Source of the DNA: Pseudoflavonifractor sp. 524-17
GTDB taxonomy: Bacteria > Bacillota > Clostridia > Oscillospirales > Oscillospiraceae
Reading direction: 5' to 3'
DNA: 35,333 nucleotides
Assembly (NCBI RefSeq): GCF_009935845.1
Contig: NZ_QWEK01000037.1
Coordinates: 1-35,333 of the forward strand
This document shows, piece by piece, positions 16,748-24,398 of the stretch. A program made the translations under genes and the position numbers. The notes under the pieces were generated by a model. That model was not told the DNA's origin. It ran no database searches and was given only the letters and a program-made list of their open reading frames with translations. Numbering within the stretch: the first letter of the stretch is position 1; every line of letters begins with the position of its first letter.

Positions 16748-17641
16748 TTGAAAAAAAGATATATTGTGCTGATACTCATCCTGGCTCTGTTGTGCATTGG
16801 AGGTGTAGAGCTGGCCGCCTGCCGCCACTTTGCCCCGGAGCTCTATGAGCAGATCACCCGGCCGGTGGCCGTGTGCGTCAACCGGGTGCTGGGCGCCGCA
16901 TCTGCTCTGGGGCAGCAGGCATCCCAACTGGGGCAGCGGGCCTTGGCCCAAGCGTCCCAAGCGTGGGATGACTTCACCGCTCCCAAGGCTCCGCCCCCAG
17001 AAGAGGAGCTGGAATCCCAGCTGGCCGGCTCCCCCGCTCTGGAAAACGACACCCCCATCTCCGATCCCTCTATTACAGAGCTGATCGACCAGGACGGTCA
17101 GTCCATTTTGACGGGCGGTATCGTCGACATTGTCTACTTCAACCAGGGCGAGGCGCCCTGGGCGGAGCAGCCCTATGGCAGCGATCATATCGGCGGCTAC
17201 GGCTGCGGACCCGCCGCCATGGCCATGGCGGTGGCCAGCCTCACTGGTGAGGAGACCGACCCCGCCCTCATGGCGCAGTGGGCCGTGGACCACGGCTACT
17301 GGGCCCGCAGGAGCGGCTCTTACCTCTCCATCGTGGATGGGACCGCCAGCGCTTATGGTCTGGTGGCGGAGCCCCTGACCAACCGGACTACGGACGCGCT
17401 GATGGAGGCCCTCTTCTCCGGAAAAATTCTGGTCGCCCTTATGGGGCCGGGGCACTTTACCCAGCATGGGCACTTTATCCTGCTCCGGGGCGTCACGCTC
17501 AGCGGGGACATTTTGGTGGCAGACCCCAACAGCACGGAGCGCAGCCTCACCGTCTGGGATCCCCAGCTGATCCTGGACGAGCTCTCCACCAGCACCTCCA
17601 ACGGCGCCCCCCTGTGGACCCTCTGTGCGGCCCCAGGGTAA
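16748..17641 (+). CDS. Membrane-anchored C39-like cysteine peptidase domain protein
   Basis: Predicted extracytoplasmic papain-like enzyme. Residues 4-24 form a membrane segment ending in LAAC (22-25), which could serve either as an anchor or as a lipobox. A Gln/Ala helix and a Pro/Glu linker follow (~50-100). The peptidase_C39-like domain (~125-290) shows the catalytic Cys153 in GYGCGPAAMAM, His242 in HGHFILLRG and Asp259 in ADPNS. Start is TTG 16748, seven bases after GGAGG (16736-16740); the frame is open upstream but lacks a site. Substrate unknown: it is not fused to an ABC transporter, so a bacteriocin-processing role is unlikely, and cell-wall or protein cleavage is more plausible. Confidence 0.78.
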   Translation: MKKRYIVLILILALLCIGGVELAACRHFAPELYEQITRPVAVCVNRVLGAASALGQQASQLGQRALAQASQAWDDFTAPKAPPPEEELESQLAGSPALENDTPISDPSITELIDQDGQSILTGGIVDIVYFNQGEAPWAEQPYGSDHIGGYGCGPAAMAMAVASLTGEETDPALMAQWAVDHGYWARRSGSYLSIVDGTASAYGLVAEPLTNRTTDALMEALFSGKILVALMGPGHFTQHGHFILLRGVTLSGDILVADPNSTERSLTVWDPQLILDELSTSTSNGAPLWTLCAAPG

Positions 17642-17671
17642 CACGGCCCACCCGCCCGCTTACGTACTTTG

Positions 17672-17702
17672 GCATCGGCCCGGATTGATACCGGGCCGAT
17701 GC
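17672..17702. terminator. Bidirectional terminator between the peptidase gene and the fliT-like gene
   Basis: Perfect 12-base stem GCATCGGCCCGG / CCGGGCCGATGC with a 7-base loop between two converging genes. The T-run is short on both strands. Confidence 0.75.
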
Positions 17703-17707
17703 TCGTT

Positions 17708-18097
17708 TCATCTGTAAATCGACTTATCTCGGGTGAACTTCCAGCTGACCGCTTTGTCCAGCTCCAACACCTGATTCAGCCGCCTGCGGTTGGCGGCCAC
17801 CTGGTCCGCCAGGGGCTGTTCCTCCGGCGACTGGGCCGGGGCGCCCCGAATCAGGCCGTCCAGCCGGGCCGCCTGATCTGGGTCGCTGATGTCCCCCACC
17901 AAATCCCACATGGCCTGCTCCGTTGCCTCCAGCTTTTCAATGGGTTCCTGCCGCATGGCCATAAGCATCTCCACAGACACTGGGTCGCTACGGTCGATGG
18001 CCTCCGCCATCTGCCGGGAGAGATCCAGCACCTCGTTAAACAGATTGTTCATCCGCTTGGCCTGGACCAGCGCTTTCATCAAGCTATCTTGTGTCAT
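17708..18097 (-). CDS. FliT-like flagellar protein
   Basis: Probable export chaperone for the cap protein FliD. The 129-residue product is helical throughout, Met/Leu/Glu/Gln-rich, with no membrane segment. Identification rests on place (directly after fliD-fliS, as fliT in B. subtilis) and size, since FliT sequences are weakly conserved. ATG 18097 is four bases after the fliS stop, with GAAGGGTAGG upstream; the frame extends further but only by overlapping fliS. Last gene of the fliD operon. Confidence 0.65.
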   Translation of the reverse strand: MTQDSLMKALVQAKRMNNLFNEVLDLSRQMAEAIDRSDPVSVEMLMAMRQEPIEKLEATEQAMWDLVGDISDPDQAARLDGLIRGAPAQSPEEQPLADQVAANRRRLNQVLELDKAVSWKFTRDKSIYR

Positions 18098-18101
18098 ATG
18101 C

Positions 18102-18500
18102 CTACCCTTCAGCCCGGACTTCCTCCCGGCTGGCCTTCTCTGCCGCCCGGAAGGAGCCCCGCAGCTCGTCGGCCATGGTGCGCACCCGCTCCAGCTCGGT
18201 GGCATTGCGGCCCGCCTTCACCCGGTTCAGCTCGTAGCTGAAAAAATCGTACAACCGGGCCAGATCTCTGCCAATGGGGTACTGCCGGTCCAGTGTATCG
18301 TCCAGATAGCGGATGATCTCCAGACTCCGGTCCACAGAGGCGTCAAAAAGCGCATAGTCCGGCTTTTTCAGCGCCAGCTCGGCTCTGGTCAGCCGCTTGA
18401 CCAACTCATCATAGAGCAGCAAGAGCAGCTCTCCCTGGGTCATGGAGTTGATGGCCTGATCCTTTTGATCCTGATACCCCCGAAACCCCTTACTATCCAT
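18102..18500 (-). CDS. fliS: Flagellin export chaperone FliS
   Basis: Cytoplasmic chaperone that keeps flagellin unpolymerised before export and in Gram-positives also contacts FliW. The 132-residue product carries the family core: INSMTQGELLLLLYDELVKR (~17-36) and the ending ELNRVKAGRN with a helical tail. Lies 22 bases after fliD and 4 before the fliT-like gene. Confidence 0.93.
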   Translation of the reverse strand: MDSKGFRGYQDQKDQAINSMTQGELLLLLYDELVKRLTRAELALKKPDYALFDASVDRSLEIIRYLDDTLDRQYPIGRDLARLYDFFSYELNRVKAGRNATELERVRTMADELRGSFRAAEKASREEVRAEG

Positions 18501-18522
18501 TACTGACTCCTTTGTACCCTTC

Positions 18523-21000
18523 TTAGTAGCTGCTGCCGCCGCCCATGAGGCCCATCATCGCGGAACTCTGGGAGTTCATCTCGGCAATCAGCTGCTCCAG
18601 TCTGGAGAATTTGACGGTATAGCGGTCGATCTGGTCGGACATCTTGTTCTGCCAGCGCTCGATCTGCTTGTCGATGTTGTCCATCTGGCTCTTCAGGCTG
18701 TTGCTGTTCAGCGTGGTGGGCGCCTTTATGGAGCCCGCCCGGGTAACTAGGATACCCTTGGGCTCGCCGGTGGTCTTGCCGTAGGTTTCCAGCGGCGAGA
18801 GCAGGGACTTCATCAGGCCGTCAGAGGAGGAGCCGCTGTCCTTGCTCTTGGTAAACGCGTTCTTCACCTTATCCGGGTCGCTCTCCAGGGCGTTGCGCAG
18901 GGCTTTCTCATCCAGGCTGATGGTGGTCAGGCCGTTGGAGTAAGAAGTGCTGATGCCGATGCTGCGCAGATCCGCCCCGTCGGTACCGGCGGGAGAAATG
19001 GCGGAACGCAGCTTGCTGTACAGGCTGGACAGGTTGGAGTCGGCAAACAGGATGCCCTGCTTGGCCTTCTCCTCATAGGCCTTGATGGCGCTCTCCGACA
19101 TATCCGCCTTGTCGTCCTCTGTCAAGGGCTCATACCGGCTTTTGTCGGACTTGAGGGAGGGCTGGGTGGAGTAGGCCTCCTTGATTTCGGTGACCATGGC
19201 GTTGTAGTCCTCCACCATGCTCTTGATGGCGTCCACAATCTTGTCCGCGTCAGAGGAAGAGGTAAAGGTGACGGCCTCTGCGTCTGCCTTCAGGTTGTCG
19301 CCCTCATAGTTGAAGGTGCCCTTCAGGTTGATGGTCATGCCGTCCACCTCGAAGGAGTTGCCGCTGCGGCTGATATTCTCAAACTTTTTCCCGTTCACTT
19401 CCATGGACAGGATGGCGTCCTGACCTTCCGTAAGGTCGCCGCCGCTGAACAGCTTCGCGGCCAGGCCGTCGCCGAACTCAATCTTGCCGGCCGCGCCGTT
19501 CTCGCTGGCGGTGAACTGGAACTCGTTGGTGGTCTTGGAGTAGCTGACCTTCACGCCGGCGTCGGCGCTGCTGTTGATGGCGGTCATCACGCTCTCCAGG
19601 GCGGTCTCCTTGCTGAACTTGCCCACGGACACGCCGTTGACAGTGAAGTCGTGCAGGTAGTTGCCGTCCTTGTCCACCTGGTAGTACTTGCCGTTCTCGC
19701 CGTCGTAGCTTTTGGCCACCCGGTTGCCCTTGCTGTCCACGTAGTAGGTCTCGTCCTCGGTCTTGACCTCCCGGACCTCGCCCTCGGCCTCGATCATGGG
19801 GATCTGGCTCCAGTCAAAATCCTCTCCCAGCAGATCGCTCAGGGTTCTGCCGGTGTTGATATAGTTGGACGCGCCGATCTTGGGAAGACCCAGGGCCTCC
19901 GCCTGCCCGCTGGTCACACTGAGGGTGGAGCCCTCCGCCGCGCTCAGCTTCAGGCTGAACTTGCTGCCGGTGTCCGGATCGCTGTCGCCGATGCCGCCCA
20001 CGGTGATCTTGCCCTTGCCGAAGGCCTTGTCCAGGCTGTCCTGCACGCCCTGGAGGAACTGCTTGCCGGTCATGTCCTTGGTGTACTCCGGCAGAGTGAT
20101 CTCCTTGCTGACGCCGTTCAGGGTCACCTTCATGGTCTTGCCGGACAGATACTCTCCCCGGCTCTCGCTCTCGTCCACCAGCTTCTTATCGCCCACCGTC
20201 AGGGTGTCCGACTTTTCACTGGTGTCAATGCCCAGGGTGTCCTTAATCTTGCCGCTGGCGGACCCGATCGTTACGCTGTTGCCGGCGTTCAATTTGTCGG
20301 AGAATTGGATGTTGCCGTCCTTCACCTCTACGCCGATGACCTCGCTGAGCTTCTTGGTCTCGCCGCTGTTGGTGGTATAGTTCATCTCCGCCATCTTGTC
20401 CCGGATGCCCTGGGCCAGATCCTCCACGCTCTCGTAGAGGTCCGTGTCGCCGAAGTCCAGGTCAAATTCCTTGGCGCCGCCGTAGCTCAGGGTAATGCTG
20501 CCGGACACCAGGCTGCTCTTCTGGGTCTCCGCCAGATCCATCTCCGCGCCGGCGATGCTGCTGGCCAGATCGGTGCCCCCCAGAACACTGCCGCTCACCC
20601 GGTAGACGGCCGCCTTGGCCAGCTGCTTTACCCCCAGCAGCTGCACGTCACTGGAGGTCTTGCCGCTGGCGGTGACCTTGTCAGCATAGGTGCCGCTGGT
20701 GGTGGTCTTCACCGCGTTGTTGAAAAAGCTGCTGCTGAGCAGGTTGGTGCTGGAGGCGTAGGACGTGTACTTCTGGGTAAAATTCGCCATCTTGTCGATG
20801 ATGCTACGGTAGGCGTCCTGCTGCCACTCCACCTTGGTGCGCTTCTTATTCAGGCTGGAAATTTTCAGCTTAATACCCGCTACCGCATTTTCGATCATGG
20901 ACTCGGTATCCATGCCGCTGGCCAGGCCGGACAGCACATTCCGGTTTCCGTAGATGCTGCTCGCCGCGCCGCTGCTGCTTAAACTGCTGATCGATGCCAC
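18523..21000 (-). CDS. fliD: Flagellar filament cap protein FliD (enlarged)
   Basis: Cap that folds and inserts exported flagellin at the filament tip. FliD_N is at ~20-120 (GLASGMDTESMIENAVAG) and FliD_C at ~580-820, ending in the usual coiled coil (RYTVKFSRLEQLIAEMNSQS). The protein is 825 residues against 498 in B. subtilis. The extra mass lies in the middle and consists of repeated beta-rich modules plus a charged Tyr/Asp/Gly/Lys segment near residues 410-460. Start is GTG at 20998-21000, nine bases after AAAGGAG; an ATG one base off is out of frame. Expression is inferred from a sigma-28-like promoter at 21111-21137. Confidence 0.95.
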   Translation of the reverse strand: MASISSLSSSGAASSIYGNRNVLSGLASGMDTESMIENAVAGIKLKISSLNKKRTKVEWQQDAYRSIIDKMANFTQKYTSYASSTNLLSSSFFNNAVKTTTSGTYADKVTASGKTSSDVQLLGVKQLAKAAVYRVSGSVLGGTDLASSIAGAEMDLAETQKSSLVSGSITLSYGGAKEFDLDFGDTDLYESVEDLAQGIRDKMAEMNYTTNSGETKKLSEVIGVEVKDGNIQFSDKLNAGNSVTIGSASGKIKDTLGIDTSEKSDTLTVGDKKLVDESESRGEYLSGKTMKVTLNGVSKEITLPEYTKDMTGKQFLQGVQDSLDKAFGKGKITVGGIGDSDPDTGSKFSLKLSAAEGSTLSVTSGQAEALGLPKIGASNYINTGRTLSDLLGEDFDWSQIPMIEAEGEVREVKTEDETYYVDSKGNRVAKSYDGENGKYYQVDKDGNYLHDFTVNGVSVGKFSKETALESVMTAINSSADAGVKVSYSKTTNEFQFTASENGAAGKIEFGDGLAAKLFSGGDLTEGQDAILSMEVNGKKFENISRSGNSFEVDGMTINLKGTFNYEGDNLKADAEAVTFTSSSDADKIVDAIKSMVEDYNAMVTEIKEAYSTQPSLKSDKSRYEPLTEDDKADMSESAIKAYEEKAKQGILFADSNLSSLYSKLRSAISPAGTDGADLRSIGISTSYSNGLTTISLDEKALRNALESDPDKVKNAFTKSKDSGSSSDGLMKSLLSPLETYGKTTGEPKGILVTRAGSIKAPTTLNSNSLKSQMDNIDKQIERWQNKMSDQIDRYTVKFSRLEQLIAEMNSQSSAMMGLMGGGSSY

Positions 21001-21110
21001 ATTTGATCGCTCCTTTCCAAATCAAAGGCGGTCTTACGCTGTCTGCAAATCAAAAAATGATGAGAAGGGAAAAATTTATTGTTTTTTTTCTGCTCTTCCT
21101 CTATATTTTT

Positions 21111-21137
21111 TTATCGACCTGTAGTATATTAAAGTTA
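21111..21137 (-). promoter_or_regulatory. Sigma-28 (SigD/FliA)-like promoter for fliD-fliS-fliT
   Basis: Read on the minus strand: TAAC, exactly 15 bases, then GTCGATAA, against the SigD consensus TAAA-N15-GCCGATAT. The gap holds the start of fliD ~110 bases downstream and the divergent ParA-type gene. AT-rich DNA surrounds it. Confidence 0.55.
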
Positions 21138-21178
21138 AGAGTTTTCTCCGAGTTTTTGTTGTGAGGAGGGAATCGTCC

Positions 21179-21958
21179 TTGACACGGATCATCACTGTTA
21201 CAAACCAAAAAGGCGGGGTGGGAAAGACCACCACCGCCTCTGCCCTTGTGTGCGGGCTGCACCAGCGGGGCGCCCGGGTTTTGGGCATTGACCTGGACCC
21301 CCAAGGCAACCTGGGCTTCACTCTGGGACTGGACATTGGCTCCGCCAGCACAGTCTACGACGTCTTCAAGGGCACCTGTCCAATTGAGGACGCCATCGTC
21401 CCCACCAAGTACGGCGACGTGCTCCCGTCGGATATTATGCTCTCCGCCGCCGAGGTGGAATTTACCGCCCCCCGCCGGGAGTTTATTCTGGACCACCATC
21501 TGTCCATGGTCCGCTCCCGCTACGATTTTGTCATCATCGACACGCCCCCCGCCCTCAATGTGCTTACTGTTAACGCCTACGTGGCCTCTGACGGGCTGAT
21601 TGTCCCCATGGAGGCGGAGGTGCTCAGCCTGGTGGGCATCACCCAGCTGCAGGAGACCATTGAGACAGTGCGCAACTCCTTCAACCCGAATCTGAAGGTA
21701 CTGGGCATTCTGCTCAACAAGTTCAACCCCCGGCTCACCCTGTCCCGGGAGATCCTGGATCTGGCGGAGCAGGTGGCCCAGCAGCTGGACGGCCAGGTGT
21801 TTGAGTCCAAAATCCGCCGGGGGGTGGGCGTGGCCATGGCCCCCGCCCATGGACAGAGCGTCCTCACCTTCCAGCCCAAGTCCAAGCCCGCCCAGGATCT
21901 TATGGCGGTGGTGGATGTGGTGGCTGGTCCAGACTTCCCCGCGCCCAAAGAGCCCTGA
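21179..21958 (+). CDS. ParA/Soj-family partition-type ATPase
   Basis: Deviant Walker ATPase that uses nucleotide-dependent dimerisation on DNA or membrane to position cargo. The 259-residue product has KGGVGKTT (11-18), DLDPQGN (39-45) and the hydrophobic strand FVIIDTPPALN (~117-127), as in chromosome-type Soj. TTG 21179 is chosen because GAGGAGGG (21163-21170) lies eight bases before it; GTG 21161 would overlap that site. No parB gene or parS site is seen beside it. It lies in a flagellar region lacking flhG, so a role in placing flagella or receptor arrays is possible but only inferred. A repeat element starts six bases after its stop. Confidence 0.85.
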   Translation: MTRIITVTNQKGGVGKTTTASALVCGLHQRGARVLGIDLDPQGNLGFTLGLDIGSASTVYDVFKGTCPIEDAIVPTKYGDVLPSDIMLSAAEVEFTAPRREFILDHHLSMVRSRYDFVIIDTPPALNVLTVNAYVASDGLIVPMEAEVLSLVGITQLQETIETVRNSFNPNLKVLGILLNKFNPRLTLSREILDLAEQVAQQLDGQVFESKIRRGVGVAMAPAHGQSVLTFQPKSKPAQDLMAVVDVVAGPDFPAPKEP

Positions 21959-21964
21959 GCGTTT

Positions 21965-22126
21965 AGAGGCCTGTTCCGCATCTCCCCGCGCACGTCTTGA
22001 CGGCGGATTTGTTGTTTTGACCGTGTTGAAAATCCTTGCAACCGGCGGGATTGCTGCGGCTTTTGTCTTGCAGGGCAAAGAAATCCACTCGCCAATCCTG
22101 CACGTTGAGATCTGGAAACAGGCTCT
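21965..22126. repeat. Palindromic repeat element, copy 1 (162 bp)
   Basis: Ends are inverted repeats: TTAGAGGCCTGTT on the left and AACAGGCTCTAA on the right, with further partial pairing inward. The right arm (22048-22126) aligns along its length with the right arm of copy 2 (22958-23037), sharing CTTGCAGG, AAATCC, CAATCC and ACAGG-Y-TCT. No open frame of note. It fills most of the 212-base gap between the ParA and ComFB genes. Confidence 0.75.
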
Positions 22127-22170
22127 AACAGACCGCTTTTATCGTTTATCGTTATAAAGGAGAATGATTT

Positions 22171-22863
22171 ATGGCGACGAAAGACAGTAAATCCAACACC
22201 AGCAAAACGGCCCATGTGCTCAATCTGTTGAGCAAGAATCGTGAAACCCCGCCCCAGGACACCCCGGCTGCGGAAGAAAAGGAGGGGACTGCCTCCGCCG
22301 CGCCGGCCCCTGCCGCCCCTGTGCCCCCCATTCTCTCCTCTCTGGCTCCGGACGCCGAGGTCTCCGTGCAGATTAAAGGTGCGCTGGAGGAGGCGCTGGA
22401 AGACGAACTCATCGAGACCGCCCCGGAGGAGGCCGCTCCTGTCCTTCAAGCTGAGGAGACCGCCCCGCCTCAGCCGGAAGAGGCTGCCCCCGCGCCCCAG
22501 GCCGAGGAAACCGCCCCGCTTCAGCCGGAGGAGGCTGCCCCCGCGCCCCAGGCTGAATCTGATTTGGAGCCCGAACCGGAGGAGGGCGATCTTGACTTTA
22601 CCTATGTCAATGTGATGCAGACTCTGGTGGAAGAAAATGTAGAGAAGTATATGAAAACCTTTGGTCTGTGTCAGTGCCCCAGGTGCATCTCCGACGTAAA
22701 AGCCCTTACTTTGAACAATCTTCCCCCAAAATATGTGGTTATCCGCCCCGGCGAGATGGTACCCCGCATCACCGTCTACGAGGGACGCTACAGCGCGGCA
22801 GTCACCGCCCAGCTCCTGCACGCCTGCATGGCTGTTATGGAGAAGCCACACCACGACCGGTAG
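22171..22863 (+). CDS. ComFB-domain protein with Pro/Glu-rich N-terminal region
   Basis: The C-terminal ~85 residues match the late competence protein ComFB family: VNVMQTLVEENVEKYMKTF, then CQCPRC (Cys167, Cys169, Cys172), a D-V-K-A-L-T-L-N segment and LPPKYVV. ComFB proteins have been reported as cyclic dinucleotide receptors in cyanobacteria; B. subtilis ComFB itself has no settled role. The first ~140 residues are low-complexity, Ala/Pro/Glu-rich, with two exact-length 17-residue repeats (93-109, 110-126). Start ATG follows AAAGGAGA (22156-22162) by eight bases. It is bracketed by the two repeat elements and follows the ParA-type gene. No comF operon partners are present. Confidence 0.82.
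   Translation: MATKDSKSNTSKTAHVLNLLSKNRETPPQDTPAAEEKEGTASAAPAPAAPVPPILSSLAPDAEVSVQIKGALEEALEDELIETAPEEAAPVLQAEETAPPQPEEAAPAPQAEETAPLQPEEAAPAPQAESDLEPEPEEGDLDFTYVNVMQTLVEENVEKYMKTFGLCQCPRCISDVKALTLNNLPPKYVVIRPGEMVPRITVYEGRYSAAVTAQLLHACMAVMEKPHHDR
22447..22548 (+). repeat. 51-bp tandem repeat in the ComFB-domain gene
   Basis: Two adjoining 51-base copies (22447-22497 and 22498-22548) encode QAEETAP-x-QPEEAAPAP. They differ at only a few bases, so the duplication is recent and copy number may vary between strains. Confidence 0.85.
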
Positions 22864-22873
22864 TCCCAATATA

Positions 22874-23037
22874 AGAACCTGTATTCACAACCGCGGAACG
22901 CCGGCTGACCAGGTCTTCTGCCGGCCTGCCGCGGCAAACAAGCTTGAAATCCACAAAGGATTCCTGCGCTTGTTTGCCTTGCAGGACAACAAAATCCCTT
23001 GGCAATCCAGCATCCCCCGGTTATGAATACAGGTTCT
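22874..23037. repeat. Palindromic repeat element, copy 2 (164 bp)
   Basis: Outer inverted repeat: AGAACCTGTATTCA at the left end and its exact complement TGAATACAGGTTCT at the right end, with further imperfect pairing inward. Inside is a perfect 11-base inverted repeat GGCAAACAAGC (22933-22943) / GCTTGTTTGCC (22968-22978). It starts ten bases after the ComFB gene stop, in the same orientation as copy 1, and ends at the edge of the terminator. Confidence 0.78.
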
Positions 23038-23074
23038 AAAAATGGTTCGGCACCGCGGTGCCGAACCATTTTTT
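23038..23074. terminator. Bidirectional terminator between the ComFB gene and the EAL/HDOD gene
   Basis: Near-perfect palindrome (AAAATGGTTCGGCACCG with its complement, no spacer) with A-run and T-run on the two sides, between converging genes. Confidence 0.92.
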
Positions 23075-23086
23075 CAGTGTATTCTG

Positions 23087-24379
23087 TCAGGAAACCGGCT
23101 GTGCGTCCTCCTCCGCCTCCTTCAGCTGATTCGGATACGGATTGGTCAGCTGCTCCCACAGCATATTCACATTCTCCATGCAGATGAAATAGACGCTGGT
23201 GATCAGGTTGCTGGGAATGCCCAGCTCGTCGGCTAGGGTGGTAATCCGCTCCCAGTCCGCCGCCTCATAGCACAGCACCAGCTCGTACAGCTTGCCGCAC
23301 CGGCCCTCCCGGCGGAGCAGAGCGTTTTTGATCTCATCCACCACCGGTACCTCCGCCACAATTTCCTCCATTGAGGCGTCGATCAAGTAGTTCAGCGTGG
23401 AGAACATACCCATCAGGTACGCCTCCGCCTTGGAAATGGGCATATCCTTGGCGTAGTTCATCAGTTCGCTGCAGAAATTGGCCCGCATAAAGGACAGCTT
23501 GAGGAACTCCTCCGATTCCGTGTCAGTCTGGTTTTCCGCATTACTGGCGCTGAGCAGGTAGACCCACTGCTTCAGCTGTCCCAGACCCAACGTCATAACC
23601 GCCTGATGAATTGTACTCGCCCGGTGGCGCAGCGCAAAATAGACAGAGTTCGCCATCTTCAGCAGGCCATAAGTCAAGCTGGCGTCCGCGGCAATCAGCT
23701 GCTCGATCTCATCCACATTTGGCTCATCCCGGGTTACCGCCACCATCAGCCGGAAGAAGTTGCTCTGGAGGTAGGAACCGCTGTGGGCCTTGGTTGTCAG
23801 CTTCTCCGCCACATAGGGCCCCTCCACCGCGTCCGCCTTCATGGCAATCGCCTTCTGGTGCAGCTCCGCACTGTCGATGTTGGTCACAATACACTTTTTG
23901 TTCATGCTATGAGCAATTTCAATGATATTGCGCATGTTTACATCGGTGCATGTCTGAATATTGATTTTGATATAGTCGATGCTGTCCATCAGTGCCAGGT
24001 ACCGTGGGGCGAATTGGAACTCATTGACCGCGACCTTATATCCCTCCTGAGCAAACTGCTGTACAAACCGCATGGACAGCGGGTGGATAATCACGCTGTC
24101 GTCAATCTGGATTACCAACTCGTTCTTGTCGAACAGCTTAGGGGTCTTTTTCATCAGCAGCATGGTGGTAAAGGTCATAAAACTGAGGGAGCCCCTCAAC
24201 ACCTTCGTAGAATTTTGGGTCAGAAAATTGTAGATCGTGTCAGCGGCGGCAAATTCCGTGCTGGAAGTTCCCTTTTCCCCGCTGAACGCCTGGTTTTCAC
24301 CATGGTACAATATTTCATGCCCGATAATATGCCCTGTCACATCTTTAATGGGCTGCCGCACAATGTATTTGCTGCTCAT
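23087..24379 (-). CDS. Degenerate EAL plus HDOD signalling protein (YuxH-like)
   Basis: A 430-residue regulator with an N-terminal EAL-like fold (1-195) and a C-terminal HDOD domain (~200-400). The EAL signature is lost: the position reads EILYH, and other metal- and base-coordinating motifs are absent (e.g. VIQIDDSVI). Phosphodiesterase activity is therefore unlikely, and it may act as a protein-binding module. The HDOD part shows LIAADASLTYGLLKMANSVYF and the QAVMTLGLGQLKQW helix, without catalytic HD pairs. It lies 19 bases after cheV at the end of the fla/che block, which suggests a link between chemotaxis and wider signalling; the partner is unknown. Confidence 0.85.
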   Translation of the reverse strand: MSSKYIVRQPIKDVTGHIIGHEILYHGENQAFSGEKGTSSTEFAAADTIYNFLTQNSTKVLRGSLSFMTFTTMLLMKKTPKLFDKNELVIQIDDSVIIHPLSMRFVQQFAQEGYKVAVNEFQFAPRYLALMDSIDYIKINIQTCTDVNMRNIIEIAHSMNKKCIVTNIDSAELHQKAIAMKADAVEGPYVAEKLTTKAHSGSYLQSNFFRLMVAVTRDEPNVDEIEQLIAADASLTYGLLKMANSVYFALRHRASTIHQAVMTLGLGQLKQWVYLLSASNAENQTDTESEEFLKLSFMRANFCSELMNYAKDMPISKAEAYLMGMFSTLNYLIDASMEEIVAEVPVVDEIKNALLRREGRCGKLYELVLCYEAADWERITTLADELGIPSNLITSVYFICMENVNMLWEQLTNPYPNQLKEAEEDAQPVS

Positions 24380-24398
24380 AGCTGTCTCTCCTGCCTCC

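Noticed and set aside
21965-23037. Composite transposon carrying the ComFB gene
   Set aside because: No transposase frame and no target-site duplication could be seen; the repeats are in direct orientation and diverged, so only a repeat family is claimed.
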